In this document: positions 7,965 to 16,737 of the stretch, one piece after another
Position numbering within the stretch: the stretch's first letter is position 1
Layout of the letters: each line of letters begins with the position of its first letter
Position numbers and translations under genes: made by a program
Notes under the pieces: generated by a model
Databases searched by the model: none
The model's input: only the letters and a program-made list of their open reading frames with translations
Told to the model about the DNA's origin: nothing
NCBI GenBank assembly: GCA_947253765.1
Contig: CAMYAK010000001.1
Location: 1 to 64,000 of the forward strand
Reading direction: 5' to 3'
DNA from: an uncultured Tissierellia bacterium
Lineage (GTDB): Bacteria; Bacillota; Clostridia; Tissierellales; Peptoniphilaceae
Length of the DNA: 64,000 nt

Positions 7965-9819
7965 CCTTGCCTCCTTTTAAATTAAAATACTCAAAAACAT
8001 TTTGTGCCGATTTTCTGTTCATGCCTTCAACGCCAGTCAAGGCACCTATATCCGCCCTTTTTATGGCATCAATTGATCCGAAAGCCTTCAAAAGAGCAGT
8101 CTTTCTCTTTCGGCCTATTCCTTTTATTTGATCAAGCTCAGACCTGACCATTTCCTTGCCCCTTAGTTTCCTATGGTAGGCTATAGCGAAGCGGTGGACT
8201 TCTTCCTGGACTTCATACAAAAACTTGTATGCTTTTGACCTTGGGTCCAGCTCAATCTCTTTAGCCCTGAAATATAGGGCCCGGGTTGTGTGTCGGTCAT
8301 CTTTTACCATGCCGGCAACCGGGATATTTAGGCCCCTCTCCCTCAGAACCTCTTCAGCTAAGCCCACCTGGCCCCGTCCCCCATCCATTAGAATGAGGTC
8401 GGGAAATTGGGCAAAGCCGGTATTCCCGGACTTCCCTTCAGCCCTGTCCTTAAGTCCGTGGTCAAACCTTCTCTCCAGCATCTCTCTTTGAGACCCGTAG
8501 TCATCGGCCCCGTCAACAGTTCGGATTTTGAACTTCCTGTATTCTTTATTTTCTTTCTTTTCCCTTCGGTAAACTACCATAGAGCCCACGTTTTGAGCTC
8601 CTGAAATATTGGAGATATCATAGGATTCAATCCTATCAATATCCCTTAGTCCAAGGAGGTTCTCCAGCTCTATGACGCCACGGTCCTTGTTCCTTTCCCT
8701 TCTCTCGATCCTCTTCTCAATCCTGGTGAGTTCCATTCCGGCATTGCTCTTTGCCATATCTATAATTGATTTTTTCTCTCCTCGCTTGGGGACGTGCAAA
8801 GATACCCGACTTCCCTTCTTCGATGTGAGAAAGGCCTCTATTCCCTCCCCGTCTTCAGGGTAGGTGTCAACCAGCACTTCATTCGGAATATATGTCGCTT
8901 TTATATAAAACTGCTTGAGAAAGGACGAGACTATTTCAGCAGGCTCTTCGCGATAGAGTTCACTCATGCGAAAATGCTCCCTATCCACAAGCTTTCCCCG
9001 TCTTATAAATAGGACCTGGACGCATATTATAGACTTTCCTGCTGCAAATGCAACCGCATCATAGTCCTTGCCGCCGGTAAAGCTCACCGTCTGTTTTTCC
9101 TTTAGTTGGTCCAAGTTTAAAAGGTCATCACGGAAACGCGCAGCCCGCTCATAATTTAGATCTTCAGAAGCCTCATGCATTTTTGCTTTAAGGATCTCCC
9201 TTATTTCCTTATCTTTGCCTTTTAAAAAGTCCCTGAGCCCGTCTACGGCGGACCCGTAGTCATCTTCATCCGCCTTGCCGACACAGGGACCGGGACACCT
9301 GTCTATGAAATAATTCAAACAGGGTCTTTTAAGACTCTGTCCCCTGTCAAAGTCCAGGTTGCAGTTTCTGATTTTGAATATGCCCTGTAAAAGGCCTATG
9401 GTGTCATTCACCGCATAGGCGTTCGGATAGGGCCCGTAATACTCGGCCCCGTCCTCTTTCACCTGCCTGACCTTCAAAATTCTGGGGTACTTTTCCTTGC
9501 TTATGCATATATATGGATATTGCTTGTCGTCTCTTAAAAGTATGTTGTATTTCGGTTCATGTTCTTTTATAAAATTAGATTCAAGTACCAGGGCCTCAAC
9601 TTCATTGTCAACCACTATAAATTCGAAATGGTCAACATGTTCCACCATAGCATCGACTTTTGGGCCCTTGCCCTTCCTGCTCTTGGTGAAATAGGATGAA
9701 ACCCTGCGCTTGAGGTTTATGGCCTTGCCGACGTATATTATCTCCCCTTCAGGATTGAACATAAGGTATACGCCCGGCTTGTCCGGTAATTCTTTTAACT
9801 GTGCTCGAAAATCTTTCAT
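7930..9819 (-). CDS. uvrC: Excinuclease ABC subunit C
   Basis: UvrC makes the dual incision in nucleotide excision repair. The 629-aa protein has the N-terminal GIY-YIG nuclease (GVY at 16-18, YVG at 29-31), a UVR motif for UvrB contact near 205-240, the RNase H-like 5' nuclease domain (YDISNISG near 400) and C-terminal helix-hairpin-helix repeats (IKGIGRKRK). Its ATG overlaps the pepP stop (ATGA). No strong ribosome binding site is visible, so it is probably translationally coupled to pepP. Confidence 0.97.
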   Translation of the reverse strand: MKDFRAQLKELPDKPGVYLMFNPEGEIIYVGKAINLKRRVSSYFTKSRKGKGPKVDAMVEHVDHFEFIVVDNEVEALVLESNFIKEHEPKYNILLRDDKQYPYICISKEKYPRILKVRQVKEDGAEYYGPYPNAYAVNDTIGLLQGIFKIRNCNLDFDRGQSLKRPCLNYFIDRCPGPCVGKADEDDYGSAVDGLRDFLKGKDKEIREILKAKMHEASEDLNYERAARFRDDLLNLDQLKEKQTVSFTGGKDYDAVAFAAGKSIICVQVLFIRRGKLVDREHFRMSELYREEPAEIVSSFLKQFYIKATYIPNEVLVDTYPEDGEGIEAFLTSKKGSRVSLHVPKRGEKKSIIDMAKSNAGMELTRIEKRIERRERNKDRGVIELENLLGLRDIDRIESYDISNISGAQNVGSMVVYRREKKENKEYRKFKIRTVDGADDYGSQREMLERRFDHGLKDRAEGKSGNTGFAQFPDLILMDGGRGQVGLAEEVLRERGLNIPVAGMVKDDRHTTRALYFRAKEIELDPRSKAYKFLYEVQEEVHRFAIAYHRKLRGKEMVRSELDQIKGIGRKRKTALLKAFGSIDAIKRADIGALTGVEGMNRKSAQNVFEYFNLKGGKDERTGTAEQDR

Positions 9820-11591
9820 TCAATCGGCTCTGTCATTTTTTCCAGATACTCTAAATCTCCGCCTTCCAAGAATGGAGACAATTTTTCATAACATGTTTTG
9901 TTGTAGTTGTTCAGCCACTCCAATTCGTCTTGGCTCAGCATATCAACATTTACCGGCCTTGTATCCATGGGAACCCATGTCAGGCACTCCAGCTCATAGA
10001 ACTTGCCCAGATCAGTTTCCTTCCACTCAACGCAGTGGGTTATTGATTCCAGCCTTATTCCGTGCTTATCTGTTATATATAAGCCCGGCTCGACAGATGT
10101 TACCATTCCCGGGGCAATTTCTATCCCACCATCCCTATGCGAGAATGACTGGGGCCCTTCGTGGACTGAAAGCACATGGCCTACGCCGTGTCCCGTCCCG
10201 TGGTTGAAGTCCTTACCCGCATTAAAGAGAGGTTGCTTAACAACGGCATTTATATATGATCCGGTTGTTCCTTTGGGGAATTTTGCAGACATTCCGGCAA
10301 TATGAGCCTTTAAAACCAGGGTGTAGTCAAGCTTCTCTTCTTCATTGAGCTCGCCCATTGCATAGGTCCTGGTTATGTCGGTAGTACCCTGATAATATTG
10401 TCCACCTGAATCGACCAATAAGAGTCCCCTATTACTTATGTTTGTCGTGTTCTTTGCATTCATCGGATTATAGTGAACTATTGCTGCATTTGAACCGTAG
10501 CCTATTATGGCTGAGAATGAGTCCTCTATGAAGTCAGGATCCATTGCCCTGAACTCATGTAGCTTGCGCCAGGCACTTTTCTCGTTGACCGAACCTGCCT
10601 TGGTGCCCGTCTCAACCCAATTGAAGAATTTAACCAGGGCAACCCCGTCCTTTACAAAAGCCTGTCTGCAGTTTGATATTTCTACTTCATTTTTAATGGC
10701 CTTCATAAGAGTGGTCAGGTTTACACCTGTTTTTATTTTTACATTGTCAGGAATAGCTCTGTATAGATTTATGTTGGTGCAGTTGGGATTCAGATATACA
10801 AATTTCTGACTCTCGATTTCTTTTAGCTCATCCTCAACTGCACTATAGTCATAAAGCTCTACCCCGGCCTCTTTGAGGGGCTCGACCATGCTGTCCGACA
10901 CTTTCATCGGGTCTATAAACAAAATCGCCCTGTCCTGTGAAACCAAGGAGAATGATAGGACCACCGGGGTATCCTCGACATCGTTGCCTCTTATATTGTA
11001 CAGGTAGCAAATATCATCGAGAGATCCCAGGAAATGATAGTCAACTTCCCTTTCTTTCATCATGAAGCGGAGAATTCTAAGTTTTTCGCTTATTGACATT
11101 CCGCTATATTTTTCTTCAAAGAAGAAGGCCTTGTCACTCGGCAGGGCCGGCCTGTCTTCCCATATATCTCCAACATAGTCGACATCGGTAACCAGGTACC
11201 TGTTTCCCATGGATTGTGAGAGCTGCCTGAACTTAGCTGATGACATGCAGTTTCCGTCAAAGCCTATTTTCCCAAAAGCAGATACTTCAGCTTTAAGGAA
11301 GTCCTCTACGCTCGGATCTTCTGTGCCCAACCTATAAAGCTTAAACGGACCTTGGGCCAGCTCTTCCTCGGCCTGGAGAAAATACCGGCCGTCGGTCCAA
11401 AGTCCGGCTTTTTTCTTAGTTATGACGGCTGTTCCCGCAGATCCGGTAAATCCGCTTATGAATTTCCTGGTCTTATAGTGATCGGATAAGTATTCTGACT
11501 GGTGGGGGTCTGAGCTTGGTACAATATATGCTTCCAAATCTCTTTCCGCCATCTTTTTTCTAAGAGCTTCTACTCTTTCATTGATGTTCAT
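9816..11591 (-). CDS. Xaa-Pro aminopeptidase (M24B), three-domain type
   Basis: It removes N-terminal residues preceding proline in the cytosol. At 591 aa it is the long, eukaryote-like form: two creatinase-type N-terminal domains, the M24 pita-bread catalytic domain and a C-terminal M24_C extension. The five metal ligands are visible: the two aspartates in LLVDSGGQY and TTDITRT, the histidine in HGTGHGVGH, and the glutamates in SVEPGLY and RLESITH. GGAGAG precedes the ATG. It lies 26 nt after mgtE and overlaps uvrC. Confidence 0.94.
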   Translation of the reverse strand: MNINERVEALRKKMAERDLEAYIVPSSDPHQSEYLSDHYKTRKFISGFTGSAGTAVITKKKAGLWTDGRYFLQAEEELAQGPFKLYRLGTEDPSVEDFLKAEVSAFGKIGFDGNCMSSAKFRQLSQSMGNRYLVTDVDYVGDIWEDRPALPSDKAFFFEEKYSGMSISEKLRILRFMMKEREVDYHFLGSLDDICYLYNIRGNDVEDTPVVLSFSLVSQDRAILFIDPMKVSDSMVEPLKEAGVELYDYSAVEDELKEIESQKFVYLNPNCTNINLYRAIPDNVKIKTGVNLTTLMKAIKNEVEISNCRQAFVKDGVALVKFFNWVETGTKAGSVNEKSAWRKLHEFRAMDPDFIEDSFSAIIGYGSNAAIVHYNPMNAKNTTNISNRGLLLVDSGGQYYQGTTDITRTYAMGELNEEEKLDYTLVLKAHIAGMSAKFPKGTTGSYINAVVKQPLFNAGKDFNHGTGHGVGHVLSVHEGPQSFSHRDGGIEIAPGMVTSVEPGLYITDKHGIRLESITHCVEWKETDLGKFYELECLTWVPMDTRPVNVDMLSQDELEWLNNYNKTCYEKLSPFLEGGDLEYLEKMTEPIE

Positions 11592-11617
11592 ATGATTCTC
11601 TCCTTATCTATAAAATT

Positions 11618-12967
11618 TTATAAACCCATTATTATCTGCTGTATGTGGAAGAATATGAAAAGGGTTATGGTGTCTGCTATGGTGGTCAGAAGAGGTCCGG
11701 CCATAACAGCCGGGTCCTGCTTTATCTTTGCAGCAATTATCGGGAGCATACCGCCTATAACCTTTGCTATCGTGATGGCGGCAATGAGGGTCAGGCTGAC
11801 CGTGATCGACATGACCAAACTTGCCCCCGTAAAAATCTTCATCCTAACGAAATTCACCAAGGCCATTGTAGCCCCGCACATAAGGCCTATCCTAAGCTCT
11901 TTCCACATAACTTCGAATATTGAATGTCCATCTATCTCGCCCAGGGTTACAGCCCTTATGACAGTGGTAGATGCCTGGCTTCCCGCATTTCCCGAGGAGT
12001 CCATAAGCATAGGTATAAAGGCCGCAAGTGCTACATTGGCAGCAAGAACGTGTTCATACCTGCTCATAACCATACCTGTAAAAATCGCTGAAATCATTAA
12101 AAACAGGAGCCAAGTGATCCTACTTCTATAAAAATACTCAACCGGCGTATCAAGATACTCTTCCTCGCCCTGGGCGGAAACACCGTGCATGGATGACATA
12201 TCCTCATACAGCTCATCTTCGATAACTTCATAAATATCGTCAGCCGTAATTACTCCGACCATCCTCTTTTCCCCGTCAACTACGGGAAGGATTATCCTAT
12301 GATATTTAGAGAACTTTTGGGCCGCTGTCTCCTGGTCGTCCCTGGCCTCAACCGTAACAAAGTCGGTTTTTATGAGCTCGCTTACATCTTCCCTCTCAGC
12401 TTGGACAAAATCACCTAAGGGCAGGACTCCGGTCAATTTTCTCGAATCATCGACAATATATATTTCTGAAAGGTGCTCGGCATCTACATCGGCGTGAAGA
12501 AGTTTTTCCCTTATTTTGCTCCTTCCCCAACCCTCTTTTACTTTTACAAAGTCAACAGACATGAGGGATCCGACCGACTCTTCCGGATATTTCAAAAGAG
12601 CGTTGATCTCTTTTCTTCTTTCGGGCTCGATCTTGGCAAGCAGGCCGTTAACAACATTGGCCGGAAGTTCCTGGAGGGTATCTACCAACTCCTCTGAAGC
12701 CAGCTCTTCCAAAAGCTCTATCATTTCAGGCTGTTTCAAGGTCGATAGGATTGACTCCTTGACCTCCTGGTCCGAAAAATAGAAAACGTCCGCAAACTCC
12801 TCTTTATTGAGGGTTTGCAGGAAAATAACCCTTTTCTGGGGCTCCCAATCCTCAATGATTTCCGCTATATCTTCAGAAGGTTTGTTCTTTAAAGCTTTAA
12901 AGTATTCTTTGGTTTCCTTGTCTAAGTTTTTAAGATTTGCATTATTTTCGTATATAGTGTTGCTCAT
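11618..12967 (-). CDS. mgtE: Magnesium transporter MgtE
   Basis: MgtE is a dimeric Mg2+ channel gated by cytosolic Mg2+ sensing. The chosen ATG at 12967 gives 449 aa, the usual length, and has AGGAGGTG 4 nt upstream. An upstream in-frame start would add 19 residues without a ribosome binding site. The order is N domain (helical, with repeated EEL motifs), two CBS motifs near 125-250 (e.g. GVLPLGDF, GVITADD), then five membrane helices in the last 180 residues. It leads mgtE-pepP-uvrC-hprK. Confidence 0.95.
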   Translation of the reverse strand: MSNTIYENNANLKNLDKETKEYFKALKNKPSEDIAEIIEDWEPQKRVIFLQTLNKEEFADVFYFSDQEVKESILSTLKQPEMIELLEELASEELVDTLQELPANVVNGLLAKIEPERRKEINALLKYPEESVGSLMSVDFVKVKEGWGRSKIREKLLHADVDAEHLSEIYIVDDSRKLTGVLPLGDFVQAEREDVSELIKTDFVTVEARDDQETAAQKFSKYHRIILPVVDGEKRMVGVITADDIYEVIEDELYEDMSSMHGVSAQGEEEYLDTPVEYFYRSRITWLLFLMISAIFTGMVMSRYEHVLAANVALAAFIPMLMDSSGNAGSQASTTVIRAVTLGEIDGHSIFEVMWKELRIGLMCGATMALVNFVRMKIFTGASLVMSITVSLTLIAAITIAKVIGGMLPIIAAKIKQDPAVMAGPLLTTIADTITLFIFFHIQQIIMGL

Positions 12968-12995
12968 TTTCACCTCCTGTAATAACCTATCCTTA

Positions 12996-13024
12996 ATTTT
13001 ACTAATAAGACCTTTAATTAACAA
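12996..13024 (-). promoter_or_regulatory. mgtE promoter
   Basis: TTGTTA (13024-13019) and TAAAAT (13001-12996) are 17 nt apart on the minus strand, just upstream of the AGGAGGTG of mgtE. Confidence 0.6.
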
Positions 13025-13056
13025 GGCTGCAAGAGATCAATATTCTTAAACAAGGA

Positions 13057-13084
13057 TGGACAGCCAATGTTAAAATGATAAAAT
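13057..13084 (+). promoter_or_regulatory. Possible ychF promoter
   Basis: TGGACA (13057-13062) and TAAAAT (13079-13084) are 16 nt apart, about 33 nt before the ychF ATG. It is a moderate match only. Confidence 0.4.
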
Positions 13085-13117
13085 AGGTAAGCTTTTATAC
13101 GAATATTAGGAGGAAAA

Positions 13118-14215
13118 ATGAAACTGGGAATTGTAGGTCTTCCAAATGTTGGAAAATCAACTTTGTTCAATGCTATAACAAGGGCGCAGGCCCCTGCTGA
13201 AAATTATCCTTTTTGCACCATAGACCCCAATGTCGGGCTGGTGGAGGTTCCGGATAAGAGGCTTAAAGTCCTGTCCGACTTATATAAATCCAAGAAAACC
13301 GTTCCGGCCGCAATCGAGTTTGTGGATATTGCAGGCTTGGTCAGGGGAGCCAGCAAGGGAGAAGGGCTTGGAAATAAGTTCCTCGAAAACATAAGGTCAA
13401 CCGACGCTATAGTTGAGGTCCTACGCTGTTTTGAGGATCCCAACATCACCCATGTTGACGGCAATGTTGATCCATTGAGAGATATCGAGACTATAAATCT
13501 CGAGCTGATCCTGGCCGACCTTGAATTGGTTGAGAAGCTTTTGAAAAAGCAGGAAAAAATCGCCAAGGCTGATAAGAAGGCCAGGCCTGAATATGAGCTT
13601 CTGCAAAGAATATACGATGTTCTTTCTATGGAAAAGTCCGTCAGGACTCTTGACCTCAATGAGGACGAAGAGAAATTTCTGAGAAATTACCAGCTCCTCT
13701 CTATAAAGCCTATTATTTACGTTGCCAATGTCAGCGAGGACATGGTGGCCGATGATGCCAAAGGCAACCCCTATGTTGAAAAGGTCCGCCAATATGCTGA
13801 TAAGGAGGGTAGCGGCCTGGTTATAATTTCCGCCAAGGCTGAGGCAGATATAGCCTTACTTGAAGATCAGGAGAGGGCTGAGTTTCTGGAAATGCTGGGT
13901 TTGGAAAGCTCGGGATTGGACAGACTCATAGTGGCCTCCTACGATCTTCTGGGCCTGATTTCTTTCTTGACCACGGGCGAGGATGAGAGCCGAGCCTGGA
14001 CCATAAAAAAAGAGACCAAGGCCTTGGATGCTGCAGGAAAAATTCACAGCGATATTAAGAGAGGTTTTATCCGGGCTGAAATTATATCTTATGATGAGCT
14101 TATGGAGTATGACGGGTCCCTACAGAAGGCCAAGGAGGCCGGCAAGGTGAGGCTTGAAGGCAAGGACTATATCATGCAGGACGGAGATATTGTCCACTTC
14201 CGTTTTAATGTTTGA
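13118..14215 (+). CDS. ychF: Redox-regulated ATPase YchF (OLA1 family)
   Basis: YchF is a ribosome-associated P-loop ATPase of the Obg superfamily, involved in translation and stress responses. The 365-aa protein has Walker A GLPNVGKST at 7-15 and the family switch segment NYPFCTIDPNVG. A coiled-coil insertion lies near 130-160, and a TGS domain fills the last 80 residues (ending DIVHFRFNV). AGGAGG precedes the ATG. It is a single-gene unit between divergent mgtE and a bidirectional terminator. Confidence 0.97.
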   Translation: MKLGIVGLPNVGKSTLFNAITRAQAPAENYPFCTIDPNVGLVEVPDKRLKVLSDLYKSKKTVPAAIEFVDIAGLVRGASKGEGLGNKFLENIRSTDAIVEVLRCFEDPNITHVDGNVDPLRDIETINLELILADLELVEKLLKKQEKIAKADKKARPEYELLQRIYDVLSMEKSVRTLDLNEDEEKFLRNYQLLSIKPIIYVANVSEDMVADDAKGNPYVEKVRQYADKEGSGLVIISAKAEADIALLEDQERAEFLEMLGLESSGLDRLIVASYDLLGLISFLTTGEDESRAWTIKKETKALDAAGKIHSDIKRGFIRAEIISYDELMEYDGSLQKAKEAGKVRLEGKDYIMQDGDIVHFRFNV

Positions 14216-14256
14216 TTTAAGCTTATACCTAAAAAATAAACTGATAATAAATAAAC

Positions 14257-14302
14257 GGGTGGCCCCACTGATATCTTTGTCTGTGGGGCCACCCTTGTTT
14301 TT
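14257..14302 (+). terminator. ychF terminator, probably bidirectional
   Basis: A perfect 12-bp stem (14257-14268 with 14283-14294, GGGTGGCCCCAC) is followed by TTGTTTTT. The minus side has a weaker T-rich tract. It lies between convergent ychF and the C69 peptidase gene and may serve both. Confidence 0.92.
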
Positions 14303-14351
14303 CTGATTTTTCAGCCCGGCCCTTTGCTCAGGCTGAATTTATGATTAGAAA

Positions 14352-16691
14352 CTATTTTGTTTTCAATGCTGTCTCAACATCTTTGCTTACAGCACTTTCC
14401 AAACCTACAACCACTGTCTTCTCATAGGCTGCTCTTGCAACTTCTGTCTTTATTGCTGCAGGCAGGGCATCCTTTTGAACCAGGAGTATAGGTGCTCCTT
14501 CCATAGCTGCTACAGGTCCGATTACCAAAGCGTCTGCAAAGTTCTGGCCTGATGCTACGAAAGCTTTCTTAGCTGTTGTTAAGAGCTCGCGAGCAATAGC
14601 TGCTGATGTTTCAAACCTGTTCTCTCCGCCAAGTCTCTTGACAAGTTTCGGAAGTTCTTTTGCAACTTCTTCAGATACTGCACTTGTTCCTCCAACGATG
14701 TAGCTGCTCTTGATGTCCAAATCCTTGATTGCTTTCTTAACAGAGCTGTCGACCTTGTCTTTGCCTGTTAAGAGGATCGGATATCCCTTAGCTGCTGCAA
14801 ATGAGCTTACAGAAAGTGAATCTGCAAACTGGTTGCCTGTTGCAAATACTGCATAACCTTTGTTGCCTACTATTTCAACAAGTTTATTTGCGATCATGGC
14901 TGATGTTTCAAACCTGTTCTCTCCACCGATGCGCTCAACTTTGCCTTTTCTCGGCTTTAAAGACTCGGCAACTTCCTTAGTAATAGCTGATTCCTTACCT
15001 ATTACATATACGGTCTTGGCTCCCAATCTCTTGATTTCAGACTGAACTGTACCGCTTTCATCTACCTTTTTGCCGTTAACAAGAAGGATAGGTGCTTTCA
15101 ATGCTTTTGCGAATGCACTTGCACTCAAAGCATCCGGGAAATCATCTGCTCTAGCAACAACAACATTCTTAGAATAATCAAAATTCTTCTTTGATACTTC
15201 TATTGCTGTTTCAATTCTGTTTTGTCCACCAATACGTCCTGCAATGTTGACGTTGTCGTTTGCTATTTTATTGTTTTCTTTAAGAAGGTCAAAGCTCATC
15301 TTTGCATATTTAGCGTTGACTTCATCAGGATTTGTAGGAGCAAATGGTGCCTTGGCAATCATTTCCTTCTCCAGCTTGTCAATTGACGGCTTGATCAGGT
15401 CCATGATTGCATGACGGTTTCTCTCCACCTTGTGGAGTGTGTCCATTGCCAACCAATAATGTGAATTTGCAAGGTCCGGATCGTTTGTTTCATTCATGAC
15501 CTTATCAATTCCCTTGGTCTGGTTGGGATAATAAGGAACATAGGGCTGTACAAGCGGTGAACCCAGTGTCAGCCACATAATTCCCGGATTTGTTGCAGCT
15601 GCTCCCTGTGGAACCTGGAAGATATGAGATTCCATGGTGTTTCTGTTGCCGATTGGATAGAGGCCGCCCTTGCCAAGATCATTGGCTTCCAAGCGTAAGT
15701 TCTCAAGACGATTTCTTGTGAAGTCCATAGCTGTTTTAACATCAATTGACTTTTCAGGAGCGTCCTGCAGGAACGGATACTTTCCATCCTTAACGCATAC
15801 TTCGGCCTTTGGGTTCATGGCCAAAATTCCTGAAGTTACCCTTGAGATGTTTGAAGGTCTCATGGGTTGGGGTGCATATGACTCGAAAAGATCGATCTTT
15901 CCGGTCTTTTCGCTTCCCTTTAAAGTTCCTGCTTTTTTAGCTGTTTCAAAGAGGCCCTTTGAGTAGATATAGTTGCCGTCTTTGCTTACAATATAGCCGT
16001 CTTTTTCTTCACCCTTTTCCAGTTTAACTTCGTTAATCCAGAATGTGTTGGGGAATACTGAGAATTTATCTGTGGGATACTTCATAGCCAGGAATTGGTG
16101 GCCTGAATATATTTCCATGTACCAAAGTTCTTTTGAATCTGCAAGTACAAAGCCGTTTCCTTCTGCAGCACCCTTGCTTGCAACTTCCTTTGCAACCAAC
16201 TTAATTCCGTTAAGGGCATTGTCTGCAGTTGTCAGAACAACAGTCGTGATGATGGCTTCAGCAAGCCCTTCATCCAGGTAAGGATCATGTTTAAGGATCT
16301 CGTCTCTTGCAGTAGCTGAAACTGTCATATCAGCCATAAGGCCCTTTTCATTGAAGCCCGCTTCATCAAATAAGCCGTATTCCGGTGTGGTATCGGAAAC
16401 AGATGTGTATTTATATGATGCATGGGGCATTTTGAATGAATAGCCACCCTTTTCCATATAAGATACGTCCGTGATTACCTTGCCTTCCGGGTATGTTCCT
16501 GCTTTATGGACTTTGAAAACCTTGTTATGGTTTATTTCAAGATCCTCGGTCCTACCGAAAATAGTTGAACCATCCTTGGTCAAATCACTTCCAACAATAA
16601 AGCCTGTGCATGCCAGGGCCTCTCCCCCGAAAGCAAAGACCATGAGAAAAGCTACCAGAAGTGCAGTGACCTTTGTTAAACCTTTTTTCAT
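14352..16691 (-). CDS. Secreted C69-family dipeptidase with three CWB2 repeats
   Basis: The 779-aa protein has a signal peptide (hydrophobic 8-20) ending ALA before Cys28. That cysteine begins the CTGFIVG motif of C69 Ntn-type peptidases (PepD family), so signal peptidase cleavage itself would expose the catalytic N-terminal nucleophile. The peptidase domain spans about 28-470. Three cell-wall-binding type 2 repeats follow (IGGQNRIETA, IGGENRFETS and LGGENRFETS mark their starts). Such repeats bind anionic wall polymers in C. difficile. AAGGAGG precedes the ATG. It starts 46 nt after hppA with no clear promoter between. The substrate is unknown. Confidence 0.93.
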   Translation of the reverse strand: MKKGLTKVTALLVAFLMVFAFGGEALACTGFIVGSDLTKDGSTIFGRTEDLEINHNKVFKVHKAGTYPEGKVITDVSYMEKGGYSFKMPHASYKYTSVSDTTPEYGLFDEAGFNEKGLMADMTVSATARDEILKHDPYLDEGLAEAIITTVVLTTADNALNGIKLVAKEVASKGAAEGNGFVLADSKELWYMEIYSGHQFLAMKYPTDKFSVFPNTFWINEVKLEKGEEKDGYIVSKDGNYIYSKGLFETAKKAGTLKGSEKTGKIDLFESYAPQPMRPSNISRVTSGILAMNPKAEVCVKDGKYPFLQDAPEKSIDVKTAMDFTRNRLENLRLEANDLGKGGLYPIGNRNTMESHIFQVPQGAAATNPGIMWLTLGSPLVQPYVPYYPNQTKGIDKVMNETNDPDLANSHYWLAMDTLHKVERNRHAIMDLIKPSIDKLEKEMIAKAPFAPTNPDEVNAKYAKMSFDLLKENNKIANDNVNIAGRIGGQNRIETAIEVSKKNFDYSKNVVVARADDFPDALSASAFAKALKAPILLVNGKKVDESGTVQSEIKRLGAKTVYVIGKESAITKEVAESLKPRKGKVERIGGENRFETSAMIANKLVEIVGNKGYAVFATGNQFADSLSVSSFAAAKGYPILLTGKDKVDSSVKKAIKDLDIKSSYIVGGTSAVSEEVAKELPKLVKRLGGENRFETSAAIARELLTTAKKAFVASGQNFADALVIGPVAAMEGAPILLVQKDALPAAIKTEVARAAYEKTVVVGLESAVSKDVETALKTK

Positions 16692-16737
16692 TTGGAATCC
16701 TCCTTTTTTCAGCTGTCCTCAGATTTTAATCCTGGAC

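Noticed and set aside
14352..16691. Lipoprotein signal on the C69 peptidase
   Set aside because: Residues before Cys28 (E-A-L-A) do not fit the lipobox, which wants Leu at -3. The cysteine is better explained as the Ntn nucleophile.
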